In this document: one piece after another, positions 16,781 through 26,023 of the stretch
Numbering within the stretch: position 1 is the stretch's first letter
Layout of the letters: every line of letters begins with the position of its first letter
Origin: an uncultured Muribaculaceae bacterium
Lineage (GTDB): Bacteria > Bacteroidota > Bacteroidia > Bacteroidales > Muribaculaceae
Direction: 5' to 3'
DNA: 64,000 nt
Assembly: GCA_947626355.1 (NCBI GenBank)
Contig: CANQRV010000001.1
Coordinates: 1-64,000, forward strand
Notes under the pieces: model-generated
Told to the model about the DNA's origin: nothing
The model's input: the letters and a program-made list of their open reading frames with translations, nothing else
Databases searched by the model: none
Made by a program: the position numbers and the translations under genes

Positions 16781-17425
16781 GACAAGCTCGGAGGAGAGCT
16801 CCACTTCCACCTTGCTGAAATCAAGCTCGTGACCCAGCTCACGGGCCATGGATGTGACGCCTTTCTCCTTGAAGCCGCAGGGATTGATGAGCGAGAAGCC
16901 GTCGAGGTCGGTATTCACATTGAGGGCCAGCCCGTGCATGGTGACATAGCGGCTGCATTTCACGCCTACGGCGCATATCTTGCGTTCGGCGGTAGTGCCC
17001 TTGCCGATCCAGACACCGGTGGCGCCATCAACCCTCTCACCGACAATGCCGTAACGACCTATGACATTGATCACCGCCTGCTCGAGGATGGTGACATACT
17101 GCTTCACACCCAGATGATGGCGCTCAAGGTCGACGAGAGGATACACCACAAGCTGGCCCGGACCGTGATATGTGATGTCGCCGCCGCGCTCGATGCGGAA
17201 AAGGTCGATGCCTCTCTGCTTCAAATACTGCTCGGCCACCAGGAGATTGGCTGCGTCGGCATGAAACCCGAGCGTGATAACCGGACAGTGCTGGGTCGTG
17301 AGGATATATTCCTTTTCAATGGGACTCCCCTGCTGCTTGGCGTCCTTCATACCGTTGAAGATAGCCAGCTGACGCTGCCAGGTCTCCTCATAGCGGGTGG
17401 TGCCGAGATGAATGGTCTCAATCAT
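16766..17425 (-). CDS. lipB: Octanoyl-ACP transferase
   Basis: A 219-aa enzyme that moves octanoate from acyl carrier protein to lipoyl domains, the first step of lipoate synthesis. The RGGDITYHGPGQLVVYP block (80-96), lysine K149 in AERKICAVGVK and the active-site cysteine C183 in NPCGFKEKGVTS are all present. The start at 17425 (MIETIHLGTTRYEE) fits the family; the frame is open further upstream but only as overlap with lipA. It sits 8 nt after lipA on the same strand, so the two steps of the pathway are co-transcribed. Confidence 0.93.
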   Translation of the reverse strand: MIETIHLGTTRYEETWQRQLAIFNGMKDAKQQGSPIEKEYILTTQHCPVITLGFHADAANLLVAEQYLKQRGIDLFRIERGGDITYHGPGQLVVYPLVDLERHHLGVKQYVTILEQAVINVIGRYGIVGERVDGATGVWIGKGTTAERKICAVGVKCSRYVTMHGLALNVNTDLDGFSLINPCGFKEKGVTSMARELGHELDFSKVEVELSSELVSLLA

Positions 17426-17433
17426 GGCTGCGG

Positions 17434-18327
17434 TCAGTGGGCGTGGCGCTCGGCGTGATAGCTGGAACGCACCAGCGGCGAGCTCTCGATGTAAAGAAAC
17501 CCCTTCTCCTTTCCGATGCGTCCGTATTCCGCGAAAGTCTCGGGAGTGATATAGTCGTGGAGAGGATAATGGTTGCGCGTAGGCTGTAGATACTGTCCGA
17601 TGGTCATCACCTGGCAACCGGCCTCGAGGAGATCGTCCATGGTCTGGAGGATTTCCTCGCGTGTCTCGCCGAGGCCGAGCATTATGCCCGACTTGGCGCG
17701 GAAACCGCGCGACGCGACATGGCGGATCACGGCAAGCGACGTGTCGTAAGTGGCGCGTGAGCGCACATCCGGCGTAAGACGGCGCACTGTCTCCATATTG
17801 TGCGACACCACATCCGGCTTCTCCGCGAGCACGAGGTCGACCAACTCCATGCGTCCCTGGAAGTCAGGGATGAGCACCTCCATAGTGACGCCCGGACACT
17901 CCTCGTGAAGACGGCGCACCATAGCGGCCCAGTGGGCGGCTCCGAGGTCGGGAAGATCGTCGCGGTCGACGGATGTCAACACGATATGCTTCAGCTTCAA
18001 CTCCTTCACTGAGTCGACAATCTCCTCTATCTCCTTGGGATCGAGAGGAAGAGGTCGACCGCAGGTGACATTGCAGTATCGGCAGTTGCGCGTGCAGATG
18101 TTGCCTCCGATCATGAAGGTAGCGGTGCCGTTGCCCCAGCATTCGCCTCTGTTGGGACACATGCCGCTGGAACAGATGGTATGGAGATGCTTCTCATTGA
18201 GGAGACCGACCACTGTGGAGGTCTTGAAACCTCTGGGAAGCTTGATTTTCAACCAGTCAGGCTTGCGACGGAAGTCAGGTTTTCCGTCGCGTTGTGTATC
18301 TTTTTCTGAAGCTGCGTCAGATTTCAT
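17434..18327 (-). CDS. lipA: Lipoyl synthase
   Basis: A 297-aa radical-SAM enzyme that inserts two sulfurs into protein-bound octanoyl groups. The auxiliary cluster cysteines C52/C57/C63 (CSSGMCPNRGEC) and the radical-SAM motif C78-x3-C82-x2-C85 (CTRNCRYC) are intact, as is the C-terminal ESSPLVRSSYHAE with its conserved RSSYHA. It is followed by lipB and preceded by its own -7 box. Confidence 0.95.
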   Translation of the reverse strand: MKSDAASEKDTQRDGKPDFRRKPDWLKIKLPRGFKTSTVVGLLNEKHLHTICSSGMCPNRGECWGNGTATFMIGGNICTRNCRYCNVTCGRPLPLDPKEIEEIVDSVKELKLKHIVLTSVDRDDLPDLGAAHWAAMVRRLHEECPGVTMEVLIPDFQGRMELVDLVLAEKPDVVSHNMETVRRLTPDVRSRATYDTSLAVIRHVASRGFRAKSGIMLGLGETREEILQTMDDLLEAGCQVMTIGQYLQPTRNHYPLHDYITPETFAEYGRIGKEKGFLYIESSPLVRSSYHAERHAH

Positions 18328-18343
18328 GGCATTTATTTTTTTG

Positions 18344-18375
18344 CAAAGTTAACATTTCCTCACGACATAGCCAAC
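18344..18375 (-). promoter_or_regulatory. Promoter of lipA-lipB
   Basis: On the minus strand: GTTG (18372-18375, three of four bases), 20-nt spacer, TAACTTTG (18344-18351), 17 nt before the lipA start codon. The leader is therefore very short. Confidence 0.6.
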
Positions 18376-18389
18376 ATCAGAGGCCATTG

Positions 18390-19358
18390 TCAGAGCATAC
18401 CGGGATGAGAGCGCCTGAAGGAACCGAGACGCTCCATCGTCTTCAGGCGATGAAGCTCCATCTGCTCCGCCGCGGCCCGGCAACCCTCGATCAACGGCCG
18501 GTGGCCGAGCGCTCTGGTGATGGCTTCCCCTTCTTCCAGGATCTTGCGCGAGGGCTGGGCGACATAGCTGCCGAGAAACTTCTCCCATACATATTCCACA
18601 CCCTCGGTGGAAGGATGCACGAGGTCGTCGGCGTAGAAGCGGTAGTCACGAAGATCATCGGCGACTATCTCGTATGCCGGGAAATACTCTGCGAAACGGA
18701 ATCTCGCGCAGAGCTCCTCGCAGGCGAGCAGCAGAATCGCCTTGGAGCGGGCATTGCCTTCAAATCCATCCTTGAGATGTCTCACCGGACTGACTGTAAA
18801 GATAACCCTCAGGCGAGGATACGCCTGGGCCAGATCCTCAAGCAGACCACACCAGACATCCACAATCTCCTGAACGGAGAGTCTACGGCGCACGAAAGTG
18901 GCAGCGGGCCTCTTGTGGCAGTTGGCCACCACATAACCGGGACTGTCGATGAGCTCATATATCCAGGCAGTACCGAAAGTCACAATCAGTATGCCGGCTT
19001 CAGCAAGCGATTCTGAAAGCGAGGCTATGCGGGCAATCACATTTGCGGCTGTATCCTCCGCAGAATCGGAAGCGGCGCCGGAATCGCAGAGCCAGGAATT
19101 CCAGATTCCCCTGTCGGAAGTGAGTGAGGCCATGACTTTCCCGACAACATCGCTTTTGCCAATAGCCATCCTCATGACATTTGCTATGGACAAGGGATTG
19201 TATAAGACGCCGCAAGGATTCACCCTGGCGTCCCAGCGGCACTGACGCATGCGGGCGCCGATGTTGTCGGAGAAGCATGAGCCGAGAAGGAGAGCAGGGC
19301 GCTCGGGATTGAGAGGCGAGGGAGAGGGAGTGGATATGAATTCGGTTCGGAATCGCAT
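18390..19358 (-). CDS. GSCFA-domain protein
   Basis: A 322-aa protein of the GSCFA family, common in Bacteroidetes. The name motif is visible as LLGSCFSDNIG (about 22-32), resembling the block I Gly-Ser of SGNH-type hydrolases, with later FGTAWIYE and YADDLVHPS, whose D and H would complete a catalytic set. A hydrolase or acyltransferase role is inferred from the fold, not shown. The start at 19358 (MRFRTEF) is preferred to 19394. It lies upstream of lipA on the same strand, but lipA has its own promoter. Confidence 0.75.
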   Translation of the reverse strand: MRFRTEFISTPSPSPLNPERPALLLGSCFSDNIGARMRQCRWDARVNPCGVLYNPLSIANVMRMAIGKSDVVGKVMASLTSDRGIWNSWLCDSGAASDSAEDTAANVIARIASLSESLAEAGILIVTFGTAWIYELIDSPGYVVANCHKRPAATFVRRRLSVQEIVDVWCGLLEDLAQAYPRLRVIFTVSPVRHLKDGFEGNARSKAILLLACEELCARFRFAEYFPAYEIVADDLRDYRFYADDLVHPSTEGVEYVWEKFLGSYVAQPSRKILEEGEAITRALGHRPLIEGCRAAAEQMELHRLKTMERLGSFRRSHPGML

Positions 19359-19475
19359 GTATATGGAGTTTGGAAAATAACGTTGAAAAGTCACTTTTGT
19401 TGCCGTCTATCCCATAAAAGGTTACACAGGAGCGCCCACGCTCGCGAGGATTATCCGCAAGATTGAACGATGATG

Positions 19476-19506
19476 ATTGCTGTGTGGCTTTTTTTGATTA
19501 ACTTTG
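19476..19506 (+). promoter_or_regulatory. Promoter of the S1/P1 nuclease gene
   Basis: ATTG (19476-19479), 19-nt spacer, TAACTTTG (19499-19506), about 40 nt before the start codon. Confidence 0.6.
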
Positions 19507-19546
19507 TAGAATCTAAGCAAGTCATTACAGAAAATCACACCAACCG

Positions 19547-20362
19547 ATGAGAAATATCAGATATATCCTGGCAGCCGCGGCAGCCACAGGCGCCCTCTCG
19601 GCCTTCGCCTGGGGACAGAAAGGGCACGACACAACGGCCTTCATCGCCGAGCAGCGCCTCACCCCCGCCACCAAGGCGGCCGTAGACAGCATCCTCGGCG
19701 GCAGGTCGATAGTGTATTACGCCAACTGGATGGACAACGCGTCGCACACTCCGGAATACGCCTACACCAAGACATGGCACTACAAGAACATCGACGAGGG
19801 CCTCACCTTCGAGGAGGCTCCCGAGCATCCCGACGGCAATATAGTGAAGGCCCTCAACGAGCAGACAGCCATCCTCGCCAACCCGCAGGCATCTCCTGAC
19901 GAGAGGGAGCTCGCGCTTAAGATGGTGGTGCATTTCATGGGCGACATACACCAGCCGATGCACATGGGGCACGCCTCCGACCGCGGCGGCAACCAGTGGG
20001 CCGTGAAGTATTTCGGCCGCGACGCCAACATACACTCGGTATGGGACAGCAATCTGGTGGAGTCGGCCCACAAGTGGAGCTACACCGAATGGGAAGACCA
20101 GATCAACCGCATCGACCAGGATACCTTCAGGGCCATGACCGCCAACGGCACCCCGGAAAGCTGGGGCAAGGAGACGGCGGCAATCTGCAAGGAGGTATAC
20201 GACAAGACACCCCAGGGCACCAATCTCAGCTACGACTATATCGCCGAATGGACGCCCGTGGTGGAACAGCAGCTGCTGCGCGGCGGCGTGAGACTCGCCG
20301 ACCTCCTCAACTCGATATTCGACCCCACCTACCGCGGCATGAACGCGCTGGTGAAGAAATAA
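19547..20362 (+). CDS. Secreted S1/P1-family nuclease
   Basis: A 271-aa exported protein. A signal peptide (1-21) ends in SAFA, and the mature chain would begin with W22-GQKGH, the tryptophan whose amino group binds zinc in S1/P1 nucleases. Further zinc ligands are visible in WMDN, in HFMGDIHQPMHMGHASDRGG and in SVWDSNLVE. It should act in the periplasm or outside on single-stranded nucleic acids or 3'-nucleotides. It leads a run with the HsdR-N-like gene, uvrD and nspC, though a functional link is not evident. Confidence 0.9.
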   Translation: MRNIRYILAAAAATGALSAFAWGQKGHDTTAFIAEQRLTPATKAAVDSILGGRSIVYYANWMDNASHTPEYAYTKTWHYKNIDEGLTFEEAPEHPDGNIVKALNEQTAILANPQASPDERELALKMVVHFMGDIHQPMHMGHASDRGGNQWAVKYFGRDANIHSVWDSNLVESAHKWSYTEWEDQINRIDQDTFRAMTANGTPESWGKETAAICKEVYDKTPQGTNLSYDYIAEWTPVVEQQLLRGGVRLADLLNSIFDPTYRGMNALVKK

Positions 20363-20385
20363 CAGCGACAAGAATAATAAAGACA

Positions 20386-20883
20386 TTGACCGACAACACG
20401 CAGAAGCCGCAGCTGCCGGCGCTCAACCTTCCGAAAGCCGACCTCAGGATCGAGGCCGACCACGGTACATTAAAGGTGTTTGACAGGCTGCGTAAAAAAT
20501 ATGTGGCGCTGACGCCGGAGGAATACGTGCGGCAGCATTTCACCTCCTGGCTGAGCAACGGGCTTCACTATCCGGAGCCTCTGATGGCCAACGAGGCATC
20601 GATAACGCTCAACGACACGCGGCGCCGCTGCGACACCGTGGTATTCAACCCCGACGGCACGCCGATGATGATAGTGGAATACAAGGCGCCGACAGTGCGG
20701 ATCACGCAAGACGTGTTTGACCAGATAGTGCGCTACAACATGGTGCTCCGCGCCCGCTATCTCGTGGTGTCGAACGGCATCAACCACTACTGCTGCCGCA
20801 TCGACTACGAGGGCGACACCTACCACTTCATACCCAAAGTGCCCGACTACCACGACCTGAGATGGGGAACAAATGAAAACTGA
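20386..20883 (+). CDS. Solitary HsdR-N-like PD-(D/E)XK nuclease-fold protein
   Basis: A 165-aa protein resembling only the N-terminal nuclease domain of type I restriction HsdR. A catalytic set is visible: D in RRCDTVVF, then E and K in VEYKAP, followed by QIVRYNMVLRARYLVVSNG. There is no helicase domain and no hsdM/hsdS nearby, so it is probably not a restriction enzyme. No ATG fits; the best start is TTG at 20386. It ends inside the start of uvrD (11-bp overlap), which suggests translational coupling with that helicase. Confidence 0.75.
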   Translation: MTDNTQKPQLPALNLPKADLRIEADHGTLKVFDRLRKKYVALTPEEYVRQHFTSWLSNGLHYPEPLMANEASITLNDTRRRCDTVVFNPDGTPMMIVEYKAPTVRITQDVFDQIVRYNMVLRARYLVVSNGINHYCCRIDYEGDTYHFIPKVPDYHDLRWGTNEN

Positions 20884-23227
20884 CATGCAAGGACATACAT
20901 CAGAAGAGCCCGACTACAACTACCTCGACCTGCTCAACAGCCAGCAGCGCGAGGCAGTGGTGTATACCGGTGGCCCGGAGCTGGTGATCGCCGGCGCCGG
21001 CTCCGGAAAGACGCGCGTGCTCACCTATAAGATAGTGCATCTCCTGAGCCTGGGCTACCAGCCCTACCGCATCCTGGCGCTGACCTTCACCAACAAGGCG
21101 GCGCGGGAGATGCGCGACCGCATCACGGCGATCGTGGGCCAAGACATCGCCGGACGCCTCTGGATGGGTACCTTCCACTCCATCTTCCTGCGCATACTGC
21201 GCCGCCACGCCGACACCCTCGGCTACAAGAGCAACTTCACCATCTACGACGCGGCCGACTCCCGCTCGCTCGTGAAGACCATCATCAAGGAGCTGGAGCT
21301 CGACGAGAAGGTGTATAAGCCGGCCACCGTGCAGAACGCCATCTCCAACGCCAAGAACGCCATGATCATGGTGGACGACTATCTCACCGACAGCGACATA
21401 ATCCGGGAGAACGCCAAGGTGAAGAGGCCGAAGATCGGAGAGATCTACAGGATATACACCCGGAGATGCCGCAGCGCCAACGCGATGGACTTCGACGACA
21501 TCCTCGTGAACATGAACCTGCTGCTGCGCGACAATCCCGACATCTCACGCCATTATCAGGAGTTTTTCCGTTATATCCTTGTCGACGAGTATCAGGACAC
21601 CAACTACGCGCAGCATCTCGTGATCTCTCAGCTCACCCAGCACAACCCCAACCTCTGCGTGGTGGGCGACGACGCACAGAGCATCTACTCCTTCCGTGGC
21701 GCCAACATCGGCAACATCCTGAATCTCGAACGCCGCTACAAGGGACTGAGGATCTTCAAGCTCGAACAGAACTACCGGTCGACGCAGAACATCATCAACG
21801 CCGCGGGAAGCCTCATCACCCACAACACCCGGCAGATGCAGAAGAACGTCTTCAGCGAGAAGGAGCCGGGCGAGCCGGTGGGGATCATCAAGGCCTACAG
21901 CGACTCCGAGGAAGCGTATCTCGTGGCCAACATGATCTCACAGTCTAAGCTCACTCTACACGACAGCTACGACGACTACGCCATCCTCTACCGCACCAAT
22001 GCCCAGAGCCGTGTGCTCGAGGAGTCGCTGCGCAAGCGCAACATCCCCTACCGCATCTACGGCGGCCTCTCCTTCTACCAACGCAAGGAGGTGAAAGACA
22101 TCATCGCCTATTTCCGGGTGAGCGTGAATCCCGACGACGACGAGGCGCTGCGCCGAATCATCAACTACCCGGCACGCGGCATCGGCGAGACCACCATGAA
22201 GAAGCTCCAGACGCTGGCCTCGGAGCAGGGCCAGAGCCTCTGGGCCACACTCAACGGCCTCGACATGCCCAATCCCGTCTTCAACAAAGGCACGATGACG
22301 AAGCTCAACGGCTTCTCGAGGCTCATCAAGGAGTTTGTCGACGACAATGCCGGCGGCTCCGACGCCTTCGAGCTGGGTCAGCTGATCTATAACCGCACCG
22401 GCGTCTACGTGGCGCTCGCCCACGACAACACTCCGGAGAGCATCAGCCGCAAGGAGCACCTCGACCAGATCCTCTCGGCACTCAAGCAGTTTGTGGAGCT
22501 GAAGGACGAGGCCGGGGAAGGTGGCGCCACCATGCAGGCGTTTCTGTCGGAAGTGATGCTGGCCACCGACCAGGACTCCGACGACAGCGCCGACGGCGCC
22601 ATGGTGACGCTGATGACGGCCCATGCCGCGAAAGGATTGGAATTCAAGCACGTATATATAGTCGGAGTGGAGGAAGACCTCTTTCCCTCGGCTATGAGCA
22701 AGGACTCCACGGCGCAGGTGGAGGAGGAGCGGAGGCTTCTCTATGTGGCCATGACAAGAGCCAAGGAGACATGTATGCTCACCTACACCACCAACCGCTT
22801 CCGCAACGGACAGCCCGTGCTCACAAGCCAGTCGCGCTTCATCGACGAGCTTAGCCCGCGCTTCACACGCCGCATCAGCTCCGGAGCAGCAAAAAGCGGA
22901 CTCCCCGACCCCTCCGCCTCCTACCGCGCCGAGACCAACCGCTACACGCGGACCACGACAACAAGAGCCACAACCTCAGGTGGAGCGACCACCCAGACAA
23001 GAAATCTGAAACGTCCGCAGGACATGACGCCGCTCACCGGCGAAGGGACCCACAAGCTTGACGAGATAAGGGTGGGCACCACCATCTCACATGCCAAATT
23101 CGGCAAAGGAGAGATCGCGGACATAAACACCACCTCAAGCGCGACAATCATCACCGTAGATTTCAATCTCTCCGGACGCAAGAAACTGTTTCTGGAATTC
23201 GCCAGATTTGAAATAACCTCTTATTGA
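20873..23227 (+). CDS. UvrD/PcrA-type superfamily 1 helicase
   Basis: A 784-aa 3'-5' DNA helicase. Motifs in order: LNSQQREAVV (Q motif), IAGAGSGKTRV (Walker A), LVDEYQDTN (DExQ box), GDDAQSIYSFRGA (motif III), QNYRST (IV) and TAHAAKGLEF with VAMTRAKE (V/VI). The last ~45 residues (HAKFGKGEIADINTTS onward) form the small PcrA C-terminal domain known to contact RNA polymerase. It overlaps the HsdR-N-like gene and is followed 3 nt later by nspC. Confidence 0.92.
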   Translation: MKTDMQGHTSEEPDYNYLDLLNSQQREAVVYTGGPELVIAGAGSGKTRVLTYKIVHLLSLGYQPYRILALTFTNKAAREMRDRITAIVGQDIAGRLWMGTFHSIFLRILRRHADTLGYKSNFTIYDAADSRSLVKTIIKELELDEKVYKPATVQNAISNAKNAMIMVDDYLTDSDIIRENAKVKRPKIGEIYRIYTRRCRSANAMDFDDILVNMNLLLRDNPDISRHYQEFFRYILVDEYQDTNYAQHLVISQLTQHNPNLCVVGDDAQSIYSFRGANIGNILNLERRYKGLRIFKLEQNYRSTQNIINAAGSLITHNTRQMQKNVFSEKEPGEPVGIIKAYSDSEEAYLVANMISQSKLTLHDSYDDYAILYRTNAQSRVLEESLRKRNIPYRIYGGLSFYQRKEVKDIIAYFRVSVNPDDDEALRRIINYPARGIGETTMKKLQTLASEQGQSLWATLNGLDMPNPVFNKGTMTKLNGFSRLIKEFVDDNAGGSDAFELGQLIYNRTGVYVALAHDNTPESISRKEHLDQILSALKQFVELKDEAGEGGATMQAFLSEVMLATDQDSDDSADGAMVTLMTAHAAKGLEFKHVYIVGVEEDLFPSAMSKDSTAQVEEERRLLYVAMTRAKETCMLTYTTNRFRNGQPVLTSQSRFIDELSPRFTRRISSGAAKSGLPDPSASYRAETNRYTRTTTTRATTSGGATTQTRNLKRPQDMTPLTGEGTHKLDEIRVGTTISHAKFGKGEIADINTTSSATIITVDFNLSGRKKLFLEFARFEITSY

Positions 23228-23230
23228 AAA

Positions 23231-24406
23231 ATGGACAACACACCCAGGCCGGCAAGCATCGACGAGATACCGACCCCGTTCTATATAGTATATGAAGACA
23301 AGCTGCGGCGCAACCTCGAGACAATAACGAGAGTGGCGCGCGAAGCCGACGTGAAGATAATCATGGCCTTCAAGGCCAACGCCCTCTGGAAGACATTCCC
23401 GGTGATCAGGGAATACGTGTCGGCCTCGACAGCCAGCTCGCTCAACGAGATGCGCCTCTCACTGAAGCATCTCGGCAACGAGGTGCACACCTATTGCCCG
23501 GTCTATATAGAAGACACATTCGGCGAGTTTCTGGAGGGAAGCAGCCACATCACCTTCAACTCCCTGGCCCAGTTCCGGAAATTCCATCCACGGATGGAGG
23601 CCTACAACCGCGAGCATCCGGAGAAGAAGGTTTCGGCCGGGCTTAGGGTAAACCCGAGATGCAGCGTAATAGAGACCGACATCTACAATCCATGCGTGCC
23701 GGGGAGCCGCTTCGGAGAGGTGAGCGAGAACCTGCCCGACCGACTTCCGGAAGGACTCGAGGGCCTGCATTTCCATGCCCTCTGCGAATCATCGAGCCAT
23801 GACCTGGCGAAGGTGCTCGAGGCATTCGAGACGCAATACGGCAAGTGGCTACCGCAGGTGAAATGGCTCAACATGGGAGGCGGCCATCTGATGACGCGAG
23901 CCGACTACGACACCAAGCACCTGATCTCGCTGCTCCGCGACTTCCATCGGCGCCATCCCCACCTTAAGCTCATAATGGAGCCGGGGAGTGCCTTCACCTG
24001 GCAGACCGGCGATCTCGTCACGACTGTGCTTGACGTGGTGAGCGACTCCGGCATCTCCACCGCCATCATCGACGCCTCATTCGCCTGCCACATGCCCGAC
24101 TGCCTCGAGATGCCATACAAGCCGGCAATCGCCGAGGCCCTCCCCGACGAAAGCATGGAAGGCCTCCCCTACCGGCTCGGCGGCAATTCCTGCCTGAGCG
24201 GCGACTACACCGGCGACTGGCGTTTCGCTAAACCTCTCGCGGAGGGACAGCGGCTGACACTTCTCGACATGAACCACTACACCACCGTGAAGACCACGAT
24301 GTTTAACGGGCTCCAGCATCCCGACATCTGGTGGCAACCCTCGGAAGGGGCACCGCAGCTCCTCAGAAGATACTCCTTCGAAGACTATGAAAGCCGCATG
24401 GACTGA
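23231..24406 (+). CDS. nspC: Carboxynorspermidine/carboxyspermidine decarboxylase
   Basis: A 391-aa PLP enzyme of the alanine-racemase-fold group that makes norspermidine or spermidine in the alternative polyamine route. KIIMAFKANALWK contains the probable PLP lysine; FNSLAQFRKF, HFHALCESS and GGGHLMTRADYD are characteristic. The length suits NspC and is too short for biosynthetic arginine decarboxylase. The carboxynorspermidine dehydrogenase partner is not in the window. The stop codon lies in the loop of the terminator hairpin. Confidence 0.88.
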   Translation: MDNTPRPASIDEIPTPFYIVYEDKLRRNLETITRVAREADVKIIMAFKANALWKTFPVIREYVSASTASSLNEMRLSLKHLGNEVHTYCPVYIEDTFGEFLEGSSHITFNSLAQFRKFHPRMEAYNREHPEKKVSAGLRVNPRCSVIETDIYNPCVPGSRFGEVSENLPDRLPEGLEGLHFHALCESSSHDLAKVLEAFETQYGKWLPQVKWLNMGGGHLMTRADYDTKHLISLLRDFHRRHPHLKLIMEPGSAFTWQTGDLVTTVLDVVSDSGISTAIIDASFACHMPDCLEMPYKPAIAEALPDESMEGLPYRLGGNSCLSGDYTGDWRFAKPLAEGQRLTLLDMNHYTTVKTTMFNGLQHPDIWWQPSEGAPQLLRRYSFEDYESRMD

Positions 24407-24421
24407 TCCATGCGGCCTTTT
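24393..24421 (+). terminator. Terminator of nspC, overlapping its stop codon
   Basis: GCCGCATGGA (24393-24402), loop CTGA, TCCATGCGGC (24407-24416), then CTTTTTATTTC. The nspC stop TGA (24404-24406) lies in the loop, so the left arm encodes the last residues. Confidence 0.85.
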
Positions 24422-24444
24422 TATTTCATCACTGACAGAAGATG

Positions 24445-25101
24445 TCAGAACTCTATCCTACCCTTTTTCGCCTGCTCCAGCATGCGCGCGCCGGGCACGA
24501 GATAGATCTCGAGACGGCGGTTTTTCTCGCGGTTTGCCATGGAGTCGTTGGGCTTCAGCGGCATGTCGTCGCCCAGGGCGTAAGAGAAGAGGTAGCGGGT
24601 GTCGATGCCGCTGCGCTCAAACCAGTCGAACACAGCATTGACCCTCTCCTCCGTAAGCTCATCGCGATATTCGGCGGAGCCGGTGTTGTCGGTGTGCATC
24701 ACGAGCATCACCCTATACATGTCGGGCTCCTTGAGATAACGGCGTATCGGAGACAGGTAATCACCGGCGCCATGCTTGAGCTCGCGCTCGTTTGGCCCGA
24801 ACAGGAGCGAAGCGGGAATGGTGATGAGCAGCACCTCCTTGTTGCGGTAGGCCTCCACCGTACACTGCCCTTTTGGATTGTAGCGTCCGTTGAGAAGCCT
24901 GTTCTTCCCTTCCTTGTTCTGGAATTTCTGTACGAGCGTGGAATACTTGCTGACGTCGACCGAATTGAGCATCTCGATAAACGTCAGGTCATCGAGCTCG
25001 GGAAGACGCGCCAGCTCCTTGTCGGCCTGAGCGGCGGAATGCAGAAAACAGAAGCAGAGCGCCAGCGGGGCGAGCCATCTGCCTAAGAAGCGGCCATTCA
25101 T
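24445..25101 (-). CDS. OmpA-family C-terminal-domain protein
   Basis: A 218-aa exported protein. A signal peptide (1-25, ending SAAQA) precedes about 75 residues of unassigned sequence, then an OmpA-like peptidoglycan-binding domain: VMLVMHTDNTGSAEYRDELT (D-x-x-G-x4), ERVNAVFDWFERSGID and NREKNRRLEIYLVP, the family's R-R-x-E-I/V ending. No beta-barrel precedes the domain. It is the last gene of the long minus-strand run and overlaps the small acidic protein gene by 4 bp. Confidence 0.8.
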   Translation of the reverse strand: MNGRFLGRWLAPLALCFCFLHSAAQADKELARLPELDDLTFIEMLNSVDVSKYSTLVQKFQNKEGKNRLLNGRYNPKGQCTVEAYRNKEVLLITIPASLLFGPNERELKHGAGDYLSPIRRYLKEPDMYRVMLVMHTDNTGSAEYRDELTEERVNAVFDWFERSGIDTRYLFSYALGDDMPLKPNDSMANREKNRRLEIYLVPGARMLEQAKKGRIEF

Positions 25102-25430
25102 TGGAAATCCTCCAACGTCTGCTCATACTGAAGCTCGCCCTTCACGATGAGGTCGACATCGGCGGGATCCATAAGCATCTCCTTGTCGTTGGCAATCTCC
25201 TTCCTGACATAGGCGGTGAGGGCGGCCACATCGAGAGCCTCGTCGTCGGTGATGTCGGCGTTGAGCTCGAGCATGCCGTTGCGCTCGTAGTAGTCCCAGA
25301 TGCAGTCGATCACATATAGGATCTCGTCGTTGTCATATCTCTCGTTGACGGCAGCCGGAAGGGTCTTGCGGATGAAGTCCACGGCATTATCTTCGTCATA
25401 TTTATATTGGTCGTCGTTCATAAGAGTCAC
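25098..25430 (-). CDS. Small acidic conserved hypothetical protein
   Basis: A 110-aa (or 107-aa from the ATG at 25421) strongly acidic protein without signal peptide or membrane segment. It is mostly predicted helix (DFIRKTLPAAV, ILYVIDCIWDYYERN, VAALTAYVRKEI). It is not a family I can name. It sits between rimM (2 nt gap) and the OmpA-like gene (4-bp overlap), so it is translated with them. The tight packing and good codon pattern argue for a real gene. Confidence 0.75.
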   Translation of the reverse strand: MTLMNDDQYKYDEDNAVDFIRKTLPAAVNERYDNDEILYVIDCIWDYYERNGMLELNADITDDEALDVAALTAYVRKEIANDKEMLMDPADVDLIVKGELQYEQTLEDFQ

Positions 25431-25432
25431 TG

Positions 25433-25987
25433 TTACTGTTCATTCTTTTTATTGAGGTCGACAAGTCCCACGGGGAGGGAGAGGGTGACGGTGCGGGCAT
25501 CGTCGTCGACCGCGGTGATAAACTCATCGGCGGCAGGCACGTATATTGTGTCGCCGTCGTCGCGGCGTATGATCAGGAGCACATTCTCCGTGGAGTCGTC
25601 GATATCCTCCACAGTGCCGATTTCGGCGCCGTCGTCGGCAAATGCCTTGTAGCCCACGAGGTTCTCGACATCATCCTCGAGCTCATCCTCGTCGCAGTCG
25701 AAAAACTCCGCGAGGTCGCTTCGGAGGGCATAGACCTCATGATTGACAAACTTCCTCGCCTCCTCTTCCGAGGAGACACCGTCGAGGCGCACCAGCATAG
25801 TGAAAGTGGCCTTTGTACGCGCCGAGGCGACATAGAACGGCACGAAAATGCCGTCGAGCCTCACCACCAGAGGATAGCCCTGCGAGAGGAATTCGCTGTC
25901 GATGTCGATATACATGTTGAGCTCACCCTTCAGCGCGTGGGTCTTCAGGAACTTTCCAATGGGCATCAACTGTTGCTCTGTGATCAT
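25433..25987 (-). CDS. rimM: Ribosome maturation factor RimM
   Basis: A 184-aa protein that assists 30S assembly at helix 31-33 of 16S rRNA with ribosomal protein S19. The N-terminal domain opens with IGKFLKTHALKGELNMY, the Bacteroidetes form of the RimM G-x-x-G motif. A PRC-barrel-like C-terminal half includes LVGYKAFADDGAEIGTVEDI and DTIYVPAADEFI. It lies between murA and the small acidic gene in the minus-strand run. Confidence 0.9.
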   Translation of the reverse strand: MITEQQLMPIGKFLKTHALKGELNMYIDIDSEFLSQGYPLVVRLDGIFVPFYVASARTKATFTMLVRLDGVSSEEEARKFVNHEVYALRSDLAEFFDCDEDELEDDVENLVGYKAFADDGAEIGTVEDIDDSTENVLLIIRRDDGDTIYVPAADEFITAVDDDARTVTLSLPVGLVDLNKKNEQ

Positions 25988-26023
25988 AGCTTCAGAGATT
26001 AGACCTGAGATTCAGGTTATGGT

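Noticed and set aside
20386..20883. Part of a type I restriction-modification system
   Set aside because: No methylase, specificity subunit or HsdR helicase domain is nearby; only the nuclease fold resembles HsdR.
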